NCBI GenBank assembly: GCA_001598975.1
Contig: BBXU01001519.1
Span: 1 to 64,000 of the forward strand
DNA from: Parachlorella kessleri
Taxonomy: Eukaryota; Chlorophyta; Trebouxiophyceae; Chlorellales; Chlorellaceae
Direction: 5' to 3'
Length of the DNA: 64,000 nt
Shown here: piece by piece, positions 9,465 through 20,023 of the stretch
Layout of the letters: every line of letters begins with the position of its first letter
How positions within the stretch are numbered: the stretch's first letter is position 1
Program-made: the position numbers and the translations under genes
The notes under the pieces: generated by a model
What the model was told of the DNA's origin: nothing
Database searches by the model: none
Seen by the model: the letters and a program-made list of their open reading frames with translations, nothing else

Positions 9465-12400
9465 ATGACCATCTTCTACATGGGGGTCCTGTCAACGTTC
9501 CTACGGGCCACCCTAGGGCTGCTGACTATGTCGGTGGTAGCAGCGCAAGCTGCGAACGGGACAGTTGATTTCTCGCAGCCAGGCCCTTGCAGCACTGCGT
9601 CCTGGCAGCAGACCTTGCATCTGCCGCCCGAGCTGCACGCCACACTGACTAACACGCTGGACCTGAACATCACCATTCCATCCTGTGATAGCAGCAAGGG
9701 CTTGCCTCCTTTCCCCGTGCTTATCTTTTTCAATGGGTTCCAGGTGGGGTTTTGTACTGACCGATCAATTGACCTGGGGAAATGGGTGCCTGCTGTGTGC
9801 ACAAGGGAGTGGCACAGGGTGTCAAAATCTGTGAGGTGCGTCCCGGGGGCCCTACAGCCTCAACCCCATTGTGCTGACAGCAAGCTGTCCCCTGCCTTGG
9901 CCGTCCAACCAGGAGGATCCTGTTGCGCTGGCTGGATCGATAAGGCAGACAGGACCTTGGCTTATGGTTATGCCTTCGCTTGGTATAGCTCTGGGTTGTT
10001 GATGAAGGCTGTGCAACAGGCCACTGCACGCCTTGTCGAGTTGCTGGCGAGCTGAGAGCGGGCATTTGACTGGTGAAATGAGGCTGCTGCCGCATGCCAT
10101 TGCAGGCCCGTACAAGTCATTACCACCTCTTAGTGCAGCGCATTGGCAGCTGGGGCTTTGTGGTTGCGCAATACAACACCCCCTTCCTACGCATATTCAA
10201 CGATACCATTGAGGTATGGGCAGCCTGCATGGCACCCTCGCTTCAACAACTCAGCTGAACTTTTTGTGCCTTTCTGTGAAACTCTTTATTTGATTAGTGA
10301 TCAGTGCAAGCTCTGTCCTGCAAGTCAACTATGTGACCTGCCCATGTCCTAGCGCATGCGGCGACTGCACGTCCACAGCATACATCTCGTAGCTGGTGCA
10401 AGCGCCCCTGCCTTAGGATACCTTAGAATATGAGACCACGTTCCTCTTGCCCATGAACGTTGTCAAGCAGCGCCACCTGCTGGTGCCTCCTACCCCCTTG
10501 CAGCTGAAGGCCTTTGAACCCTTGGTGGATTGGCTGGTGGGCCAGAACGACAAGCAGGGCAGCCCTCTGCATGGCTTGCTGGACATGGACCAGCTGGTGG
10601 TGGGGGGGCACAGCAGAGGGGCCAAGCTGGCCACACTGGTGTTTGCGGGTGAGTGGAGAACATTCCCTGTCATGTTTGGTTTGTGGGCTTCCACTGGTTC
10701 GGCCTAGTTTGGTGCCTTCATCTCTTGCAGCGATTCGGTTGCTGCTACTGCCATCGCCCTTGACAGGTTGCAGAGAATGCACAGGTCAGGGCCTGCTGTC
10801 AACAGGTGACTGTCTAACCTGCTACTTCTAGCAGTGGTCCCAGCTGCAGAAAGTCTGCCATCAGAGCACCCTGCCTGGGAGACAGAATGGGACAGACTTA
10901 GCGAGCGCCTCTGAATATGTCTACTCGCTTGCGTCCTGTGCTGAAGAGGCCTGACACCTGGGCAGCCTCTTGGCCGACAGCATTGGAGTGTCAGCGGGCT
11001 CCGTTTGACATGTCTCAACACGTTCTTTCCTGTGTAGAGAGGCCTGACATCCGGGCTGCTTACCTGGTGGATCCGGTGGACAATACCAAGCAGTCACCAG
11101 AGTCCCCGGAGTTCCCCTCGGCTGCCAAGGCCCTGGCTGCCTGCGGGCGGGAGGTGGGCATCACGGGGGCAGGGCTGGTTGGCAGCTGCAACCCGGAGGG
11201 CAGCAACTATAAGGTAGGGCCCCTGCCGCGTGCCCTTGCGTTGTTGATGCCGTAAACCCCCCTGCCCTGCTGTCAGTTGCGCTCCCTGCAATGAGGTAGG
11301 GGTGGTTTGCTGGGCAAGGCATGCAGCCTGAGTGTGAGGGCGGGTGGGAGAGGGAGCGGGAGTGCACACGCGGGTCATCTGGCAGCAGAGTAGCACCTGT
11401 CCATGCCGGCTCCCTTGGCGAACACAGGTGCGACACAGGGAGCAGGGGTGGTACACCCTGTCATGAAGAACGGTGGCAGACAACCAGCACTTGGTGCCTG
11501 CAGTGCGGCGGCGGGTGCCCTGTGCCGTGCCTGTCCCCGTTTGCATAGCGTGCACGGCAGTGGTGGCCTCCGCAACTTCCATGCCATTGGTAGGAGTCAG
11601 CACCCAGTCGCAGGCACTACCGCTGCTTGTACTGCTGATGCAGATGTTTTGGGCGGTGGCAGTCAATGGCAGCTGGTTAAGCGTCATCCCTGGGGCATCC
11701 CACAGCCAGGTGCACTTACTTGCGTGACAGCCTCCTCTGTGCACCCCCAACCGCAACTGCAATGCAATTTGTTTGCTTTCGCACCCATCTACAGCCCTGT
11801 ATTCTTCCCTCACTTGCATACCAGAGCTGGGTACCTGTCTGCCATCTCTGCTTTTGTGATGCCTACCACACACGCCAGCTGCACACATTCATGAAACAGC
11901 CTGGTCAAAAGTCCTGCTCTTGGCACTGGAACTGGTGCCACAGGGTGTCCGCCTGGGTCTTGACCGAGGGTCCTGACAGCCCTCTGTGCTTTGCCTGTGC
12001 GTGGGTGCAGTGGATGGACGCGGGGTGCATCATGAACAAGGGCCTGGACTTGCTGTGCGGCCGCGGCAAGCTGGGGCGGCGGGCCATCAACGAGCTGACA
12101 GCGGCACCTATGCTAGCTTGGCTGTATAAAGAGCTCAAGGTACGGTAAACGGTGGCGACAATGGCAGCATCGCCGGCGCCTGCCCAGCTTGGATATATGC
12201 ATGGGTGGTGGCCTGCTTACAGAGCAGCAGGCAAGGTGGGAGAAGGGGCGGCATGGATGGGAGGCTGCCGGAGCCTGTACCCAGCCTGGCATGGCCACAT
12301 ATGTGCTGCCGAGTAGCTGCAAGGCAGTGCTGAGCAGAGAGCCCTGGCCCCCACTGGGTGGTCCGCCAGGCGAGGCCATGCAAAACTGCCTCTTTGAAGT

Positions 12401-12808
12401 GTATGGAGAACTCTGCGCAGGCCGGCACGTCCGTGGCCACCACCGTGGTCGCTATGAGGGGCTCCTGACTGTGCTGGTTCAGCGCGTGGCGGGTGCTGGG
12501 CAGGTGTGGGTCCCGCCCTTGAAAGCCGTCCCAGGCTGGTCAGGCACACGAAAGCACTTTGGCTGGCGCAGGCGCCGGATGCTGGGCAGGATGGACAACC
12601 CTGGCCCCCACCCTTGCAAGCCTTCTTCGGCTGGGTAGTGGCGCAAGAGGAGGCAGGCCGGCTCGCCTTTGAGATCAAGGAGAGGGAGGTGCCCGAGGCA
12701 ATGCCTGACAGTAATGGTGCTGCGGTTGTGGAGGGAGATGAGGGGGATGTGGAGGAGCTGTGTGGGGCGGAAGGCGGGCCGCCTGCTGTGTACGCTCTGA
12801 GAAAGTAG
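9465..12808 (+). CDS. CLH: Chlorophyllase with N-terminal signal peptide, 7 exons, 402 aa
   Basis: Chlorophyllase hydrolyses the phytol ester of chlorophyll to give chlorophyllide. Exons: 9465-9743, 10106-10213, 10417-10648, 11038-11213, 11644-11709, 12011-12139, 12590-12808, all in phase. The first 30 residues (MTIFYMGVLSTFLRATLGLL, then MSVVAAQA) form a clear signal peptide. Then come FPVLIFFNGFQ and IGSWGFVVAQYNTP, the alpha/beta hydrolase core. The nucleophile motif is VVGGHSRGAKLATLV (S195), close to the family's GHSRGG. The acid is in AAYLVDPVDNT (D218) and the histidine in SVIPGASHSQ (H285), so a full Ser-Asp-His triad is present. NPEGSNYK and LLCGRGKLGRRAINEL match the family's C-terminal half. 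The acidic tail (about 60 residues) is extra; its acceptor at 12590 is the least certain junction. The signal peptide implies entry to the secretory pathway or an algal plastid-targeting route. Confidence 0.9.
10934..10968 (+). other. Partial duplicate of chlorophyllase exon 4 in intron 3
   Basis: The bases around AGAGGCCTGACACCTGGGCA resemble the 5' boundary of exon 4 (about 11028-11062, AGAGGCCTGACATCCGGGCT), including the preceding CCTGTG. Read in the exon frame it gives RPDTWAAS against RPDIRAAY. It lies about 95 bp upstream of the real exon and has no donor. Confidence 0.55.
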
Positions 12809-13683
12809 TCGCATTGTGTTGCCAGCTTATGTGAGTACTGCTGATGCAACCAGGGCAGTGTGTGGGTACCTCCACACACTTGGGAATATAGGGGCTGCGA
12901 TGTGTATGCCCTTATGATGTGGCCATAGCCAACCAATAAGCATAACGCCGGTGTGGTAGAGGTTCAGAATGCCATTGGAGGCTAGTATCATGGCACTTAA
13001 ATGTCATGGCATTGATGCAAATGTTTGTGGCAGAAGAACTGCCCTCTGTATGTTCACCAATTTTTGGAGCGGCGGCTGTCCATAGGGCATCGCTGGGAGT
13101 GTCGGGTGCTGCAGAGCACCACCGTTTTATGCAATCAGTTTTGCAGGCAGAGTTGATGATGTCACTGCTACCCGATTCATGCCCCGCCTGGCAGCTAGGT
13201 TTTACATGTTGATTTTGCTCAGGCCTCGGCATGGCCTCATGTTGTATACATATCTCCCCGTGCTTTGTAAGCTTGCATACCTAAGAGTTCGGCCTACAAG
13301 TGTAGGCAGCAATCCCTGTGGCTCCCTTTTGCTGAAAGTGCTAAATGATGGTGAGTTAGCTGGGTTGTCAGCGGACGCCTAGTGAAGCCAGAGGCCTCTT
13401 ATGCATCGCTCAATGCCTTTTACAAGCGCCGGGGTGAGTGCGGCACAAATATAGTCCCCATTTTGGATCCCCTTGTGTGGACGTAGCTGTAAACCTTTTG
13501 GGGGAAGGCCCAGAATGTGTGTCTGCAAGGCTCCAGCACGGCTCAGCCGCCCTTTGAGATACAGGTGATGCGGCGGCTGGTATGAAGGTGCCACATTGGA
13601 CGGGAAACCCTGGGCATATTCCGGCTTTGAAGCGAGTCCATGCTCGTCCTTAGCCGTCCATCAATTACCAGACTGATAGAAGC
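12809..13683. other. Chlorophyllase 3' region and superoxide dismutase promoter
   Basis: This 875-bp stretch separates two plus-strand genes. It holds the chlorophyllase 3' untranslated region and the promoter of the dismutase. A TGTAA, the usual chlorophyte poly(A) signal, occurs at about 13264. No further gene is supported. Confidence 0.5.
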
Positions 13684-16198
13684 ATGGCTCTTCGAACACT
13701 GTTCGGTGTTCGGCGGCTGGGTGGCAAGGCTGCTCACCAAGTCCGAGGCGTTGCGACAGCATCGCTCCCTGACCTGCCATACGACTATGGAGCCCTGCAA
13801 CCAGTCATAATCCCCGAGATCATGGAGGTACGCATCTTGCCCCGCTCGCACTCGCAAGGACATGGGATGTGGTGCCAGTTTGAGGGAGTTGGAGGTCCCG
13901 TCCAAGCCTTCTTCTTAACAAGGGCCCATGCTCGCCTAGGAACCTCCAAAGCTCGGACATGCACCTGCCTGCAGCTCCACCACAAGAAGCACCACCAAGT
14001 CTATGTCACCAACTTCAACAAGGCTAGTGTGCTGAGCTGGCAACAGCTGGCAGCTGAGTGCACAAAAACTGTTGCGTTCCGGACGGCTCTACCAGGCGGT
14101 GCAGGACTCCATATCGCACAGTCTCTCAGCTTGCAGCGTGCTAGACATAGGGCTTGACGTCATGAGCCAGCGCACAAGTGCAGCACTAAAAGTGCACTGC
14201 GTTCCTTGTTATGGCTGACTGCCCCTCAGCTACTGCAGGCGATGGAGCAGTACCAAGAGGCAGAGCACAAGGGCGATGTCACCAAAATGATCTCCCTACA
14301 GCCAGCCATCAAGTTCAATGGGGGAGGTACGCCAGGCCTGCTGGGACCGCTGAGGCTGCTGACCTTGATGCCTTCAATCGCAGCAGGCTGCTGAGCCGTA
14401 CACCGCCACTATCGATAGATTCCGGCCCGCTATGGTTCCTGCAGCGGGGTTACGGCACTACACAGATCATGCTGTGTCCATCCGTGCAGGGCACATCAAC
14501 CACACGATGTTCTGGCAGATGCTGTGCCCACCCAAGGCACGACCCTAGGCCTGCCACATGCCTCGGCAAGGCCTTACTGGCCGAGTTAAACTTGCCAAGC
14601 ATGGCAGCCATGACTGTGCTGTATAGGCGTTGCTGTATAGGTGTTGCTGTATAGGTGCTTTTTTATGCTTCGAGTGCCCAAAGAGGCCCCAGCAGCCATC
14701 TCCTGCCAGCATTGTGGCAGCACATATTGCCCAGGAGCAGGTTGACACACCGTCCAACATGCCTGCTCCACCTGGCCGTGCACAGGACTACGAGCCGCCC
14801 TCAGGCAAGCTTGAGCAGGAGATCCAAGCGGCCTTCGGCTCCCTGGATCTGCTGGTAACCAAGTTCAACACAGTCGCTGGCGCCATACAGGTGTGCGGCT
14901 GCCTGCAACGGCTGTGGGTGCAGTGCGGCAAGCGTGTGCATGTCTGTGCGCGGGGTAGCTCAGAGCAGCAGGCGCCTGTTGAAGAGATTGTCCATGCAGG
15001 AACGCGGCTAAGCTGCCTTGCCAATTGTGCCATAGGGACCTCCCCTCGATTGGTACCTGTAGGCTACGGCTGCCTAGCCAGATGGCTGCTTCACTCACCT
15101 GCATCAGCGCAACAATGAGCTGGAAGATACTCTTAGCCAGCGCTTTGCATTCGGGGGGCTGCCACAGAGAGGTTAGTGAGAAATGCAGCCCTATTCTCTT
15201 CTAGCCTGTTGCAGGGGTCTGGCTGGGGTTGGCTGGGGTACAACAAAGACCTCAAAACTCTGCAAATCGCGACCACGGCCAACCAGGACCCATTGCAAGG
15301 CACTACAGTGAGTGACTGGCATTTGGTGCTAGAGGTTGGAGGAGAGGAGTGAGCTCAGATGCCAGCTACTCTCGCCACCATGGGTTGCTCTGCGCCCTGT
15401 GCCGCGGCAGGCATGCCTGCACAGATGAGACGGAAGCAGGCGTCGGTATTGGGACTTGCTTCCAGTGCCACCCCTGTCTGTCAGCCGACGCACCACCTGC
15501 CTACTACCTCTGCAGGGACTCGTCCCCATAGTGGGCATCGATGCCTGGGAGCATGCCTTTGTGAGTATGGCCACCATTCCTTGGTCGTCACCAGCTGGTC
15601 TTTGGTAACATGCAAGTCCCCGGTGCAGCACAGTGGAGCATGCTGGGAGGAAGACATGCCCGAGCGTGCCTATCGTTGCCACAGCTGTATGCTATGTTGA
15701 CCCCTATCCTCCCATGTGCCGCAGTACCTCCAATACAAGAATGCCCGGCCCGACTATCTTAAGGTAAGGCCACACACCATATGGGTCACACACCATAAGA
15801 GATGCCCTTCCCCTCTGTCTCGCAGGCTGCCTTTGCCTGCATACTTTAGTGCACAGCGGCACGGTGTGGGTCTGAGTCCCGCAGTTGCACCTATCGCGCC
15901 TTGGACTCCCTGATATGTGCCCTAACTGAACCTGAGGCTTGGGGTTTTAGTAACTGTAGCCTGGACGGCGGTGTCGTGCATGTGGAGGTCCTGGCTTTGA
16001 TCAAGCCTGTGTCACATGTTACTTAGGGTGGCAGGTAGTGCGATCTGAGAGTAGGCACGGGTACACTGGGCTAACGGGTTTCTATGCAGTTATGCAGTTT
16101 TGTAGCGCCCCCTCTCTGCGCAGGAGGTTTGGAAGGTGGTCAACTGGGCCGATGCCTCGCGACGGTTTGAGGAGGCCACCAAAGCACATGTGGCATAA
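13684..16198 (+). CDS. MSD1: Mitochondrial manganese superoxide dismutase, 9 exons, 227 aa
   Basis: Converts superoxide to hydrogen peroxide and oxygen in the mitochondrial matrix. Exons: 13684-13827, 13975-14022, 14239-14326, 14490-14536, 14786-14890, 15215-15307, 15516-15560, 15725-15763, 16124-16198, all in phase. Residues 1-27 ([20 protein letters not shown]) are basic and hydroxylated like a mitochondrial presequence; the mature part starts near [16 protein letters not shown]. Metal ligands are visible: H50 in [12 protein letters not shown]98 in [12 protein letters not shown]184 and H188 in [27 protein letters not shown] carries the Gln placed as in manganese enzymes. The end is [18 protein letters not shown]. 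Two introns (14023-14238 and 14537-14785) appear to use GC rather than GT donors, because GT choices break phase or lose conserved residues. Confidence 0.95.
14616..14658. repeat. Short tandem repeat in dismutase intron 4
   Basis: A unit of about 15 bp built on TTGCTGTATAGG occurs nearly three times in succession. Confidence 0.7.
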
Positions 16199-16942
16199 GC
16201 TGCGGGCCTGCTGTTTCTGCTGATGACGCTGATGCACCGGTCCAGCCAGCCTGCGCTGAAAGCGGGGAGGACGGCATGTGTTTTGTACAGATGCACTTGT
16301 GGCTTTCAAGGGACTCTGCAGCCGGCATGACAGGTGCTGCTGGCCGGTGAATGCGCAGTATCCAGTCTGGGCGGTGTGAAAGTGTGCCTTTCGCCCTTGT
16401 TGGGAGAGCCCGGTACGTGAAGTTATTATCGCTGTGAGCATGGCTTAGTCGACCAGTGCATGCAATTTACACAAGCACCTTTGGCATGTTTCCTTAGAGC
16501 CTGCATCCCTGGGTCCTGCAGCCCCGCAGTGGCAGATTGGTGGCAGGGCAGGCACTGTTCCGTGCAGAGTTCCTGAAGAGGCTGCAACTGAGCTCATCTT
16601 GCGTCAAGTCACGTTGTCTATTAGCTACTGGGTGAGGTCTGAAAATGTACTGGACTCATTATGTGGTAACAAGGTGCGTCTGATGATGGCTCCCTGCACC
16701 CTGAAAAGTTGAGTCTGATTGCGGCACCTTTGAGGCTCTTCTAATCTACTCCACGTCGGTGCGTCAAGACAGTCCAAAGTTGATTGTTGCTGTCCCAGAC
16801 CTGAGGTGCTCGTAGTGTGCCTCATGAGGGGAAGGCTCGCACAACCCTGGCCTCATGGCCCCATACAGCGTTCATACAGTATCAGATCCCATTTTCAAGT
16901 TAGGATCCTCACAAACAAGTCCATGAGAAGCCTGTTCACGGC
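16199..16942. other. Dismutase 3' region and LRR gene promoter
   Basis: This 744-bp spacer lies between two plus-strand genes. It contains no open frame with recognisable features and probably holds the dismutase 3' untranslated region and the LRR gene promoter. Confidence 0.5.
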
Positions 16943-19219
16943 ATGCTTCGAGTCTGTAGTCTTACTCTGGCTGCTCCCCTGATTGCTTTGCCCTTGGCCA
17001 CCTGGGAGGTATGGGTGGTCGGCCTCATTGCCATGCTGCAGGACTCCTGGTATGAAACCCTACCCTGGCGCAGTGGTTGTTGTTCGAGATTAAGCTTCAA
17101 TTGGTCTCACAGTGCTCCAGCGCTGGGCACTACAGTGCTGGTCTAGTATTGCACAGGCTCCCGTGACGGCGTGCCGTTCCTTGGGCGACAGTGTTTGCGG
17201 CCCCCTCGACTTCCCATCCCAACTCGGATGATATAGTGGTGTGCATACAGGTGTTAGCCCTCCTACTCCCTCCCCTGGTCCAGACAGAACCAGTGCTCAC
17301 AGATGCTGAGCTTTTACTAGCCTTCAAGAGCAGCTTCAGCAATGGCGAGAAAGTGCTGACGAGCTGGAGTGGAGTAGAGCCTTGTGGAGGACAGTGGCTG
17401 GGAATCACCTGCACGGATGGCCTGGTAACAACCATGTGAGCAGGGTTGCGTTGCTGCCGGTACTGGTGTGAGAGCAGAGCTTAAAGTTCAGTGATTTGTC
17501 TGAACGTGGTCCGGTATGATCACAAGGTATTTTAGTCAGAGACTGGCGGCGCCTTGCTTGGTCAATATCCTGCTGAACACTGCGTGCCAACACCTCATTG
17601 CTAAACACTGCATGATGACTACATATGAACTTTCCTGCTGCAGTGACCTCTCTGGCAGAACCCTTGAGGGCGCAATTCCTGCCACCGGCTGGCAGCTGCC
17701 AGCCAGTTTGGAGGGTCTCAACCTCAACAACAACGCCATCAGAAGTGTGCTGCCCGCCACCTGGCAGCTCCCTGCCCTACGGCGGCTTGAGCTGGGTGGC
17801 AACAAGCTGCATGGGCCAATCCCAGCCACCCTTTCGCTGCCGCCGCAGCTCAAGCACCTGCAGCTGTGCTGCAATGAGCTTTCTGGCACCCTGCCTGCCT
17901 CCCTGGCGCTGCCAACGACCCTTTTCGAGCTAGACTTGGACAACAACATGCTCAGCGGGAGTGTGCCCGCAGAGTGGCAGCTGCCCAGCGGGCTGTTCCT
18001 GCTCAACCTGCAGCAGAATGCCTTGCAAGGTGGGCGATGCGAGTGCTGCTAGGTGGCTATCTGGGAGCCAGCGTGGTTCTGAGGGGATGAGGGTGGCAGT
18101 AGGGCAGGAGGGCTACCAAAACCGCTTTTACATGTGGGCCTGCCTACACCACCAGGTGTCTGGGGCAGGCTGCAGCCGTCTGCGCTAGGTATTGCTCGCC
18201 TGCAGTACGTTGCCTGACTGGTCAGTACGGATTCGCACATTGAGGTCTATGTGGGTTGTCCTTTGGAGAGGGTCCACAAGTAGGCTTTTACATGTGGAGG
18301 GAGCACCATGACTCTATGTATGTGGTTGTGTGTCGATCTACATGCCCATCATGCTGTAGGGTCGCTGCCAGCCTGGCCTGACCTCCACAACCTCAATGTG
18401 GCCATTCAGCCAGGCAACCCACAGATGTGCGGCGAGGTCAGTCATGCCGGCAACATAGAGTTATGTATTGTTGCATATTCCATGGCAGGTGCACGAAAAC
18501 CTGGGCATGCTGCTTCCGCGACTGTATGTATATTAGCCTCAGTGCTGGTGTCTGCAAGCAGGTGCCTGTCGCGCCCAAGTATGGCACGTGGAAGGCCAAC
18601 ACCACTCCCTACCCTCCGGCTGAGTTCTCTCCCTGCTCTGAGGTACATTCTGCGCTCCTGCCTACTGTCTGGCCCTATTTGGCTGCGTGCTAGCTGGCAC
18701 TGATAAGCAACAACACTGCCCAACCTGATGTGCACAGGTTTCCACACTAGCAGTCTGCACATGGTATGTAACATTCAAAACGTAACACTATAAAGAGCTC
18801 ATTCTGTCATGGGGATTTTGAGTCCGATCTGACGCGCTGCAGGGGATCCTGTCCCAGCTGTTGTCTGGCACTTCCAATAACGGTGATTTCATTGGTGGGT
18901 GGAAAAAAAAATCTGGCTATCGCTCGTTTTGCTGCAGCTGCTTCTCTTTGCTACTTTTGCTGATCTCATTTTCACTGCAAATGTTAAAAGCATGGGTTGC
19001 AAGCCTGCAAGCTGGTGGTGGCTGTCACCAGGTGTCCCATGTTTGCAAGAACATCCGCTCTTTAATGACATAAGCTCTAACCTTGCAGGCACATGGTGTG
19101 CGGCTGTCATCTGCCTCGTGGCAGCGGGCTTCCTGTCGAGGCGGATGTTGCAGCGGTGGAAGCCAACCATGCGGCGCAGCTTACAGCGGTTCCTTCGAAC
19201 CTCCAAGGCATCGCATTAG
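16943..19219 (+). CDS. Leucine-rich-repeat single-pass membrane protein, 7 exons, 325 aa
   Basis: Probable type I membrane protein with an extracellular LRR domain. Exons: 16943-17008, 17251-17435, 17644-18029, 18360-18436, 18562-18642, 18843-18894, 19089-19219, all in phase. The N-terminus (MLRVCSLTLAAPLIALPLA) looks like a signal peptide. Residues 38-80 match the plant LRR N-terminal cap (LTDAELLLAFKSSF, then GQWLGITC). About six LRRs of 23-24 residues follow, several with the repeated phrase 'WQLPA' and LxLxxNxLxGxxP cores such as LELGGNKLHGPIPATL and LDLDNNMLSGSVPAEW. A membrane segment lies near residues 285-298 (WCAAVICLVAAGFL), followed by a short, very basic cytosolic tail (SRRMLQRWKPTMRRSLQRF). 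There is no kinase domain, so it resembles LRR receptor-like proteins rather than kinases. The ligand is unknown. The first exon is inferred from its signal-peptide character. Confidence 0.8.
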
Positions 19220-20023
19220 CAAGGGATGAGCGAAGGGATTGTTTCGTGGATGCGTTGGCTACCAGGTATGAAGGGTTTGAAGCTGGGAGAACTAACTCCC
19301 TAATTGATATGGGGCAAGGTCTTTCAGGTTTTTTGTGCTCACGTGTCACCCTGCTACACAAGGGCTGTGAGAACACATACTTGGTGACGACCTTTGCGTA
19401 TTTCGTTTTGTACAATTTCGAATTGTCACAGGTTGGCACCAAGTGTGCCACTCACCAACGGATATATCCGGAATTGCTGGGGAACAGGTGCTGCTTGCCA
19501 AAGCGGATGACAGTGTCCTGCTGGGAGGTGCCGCGAGACAATGGTGCCCCTTCTTGCAGAAATACACAGCCGTCGCTTCCTGCTCTGCTACTCATGTTGT
19601 CCCGTGTTTTTGATGCATCCTGGCTTCGGCTTTGGCAGCTAGCACTCTCCATACACCACAGGAGACCTATTCGGCGCTGTGAGCACCCCTGACAACTGTG
19701 CTCTTGACAGTGCGCATGCTTTAGCACTGCGGTAACTAGGCAGTAAGGTAAATCAACCCCTTCGTCCGAGTGCACATGCTAGCTGGATTAGCCCCTTCTC
19801 CTCAAAACCATGCGTAAGAAACTCTCACGTTTAAGACATTCTTGTGCTCACTCACATACCTCGGATAATAATTTTGGTGAAACCAATAGGGAAGACCTGA
19901 CTTGTAAGCTATCGAGTACACAAGGGCACACAATGAAATCAACAAGAGCAGTGGAACTTAAACATGCATGCTCCTGCCACATGGGTGCAATCTAATGGCA
20001 TGGGGCAGCCGTCCCACGCTTGC
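19220..20023. other. Convergent spacer, LRR gene / DUF2009 gene
   Basis: This 804-bp region holds the 3' ends of two convergent genes. Open frames here are short and unrecognised. A TGTAA, a candidate poly(A) signal for the LRR transcript, occurs near 19905. Confidence 0.5.

Noticed and set aside
11094..11888. 264-codon minus-strand frame
   Set aside because: It lies antisense to chlorophyllase exons 4-5 and their introns and has no recognisable domain or matching splice sites.
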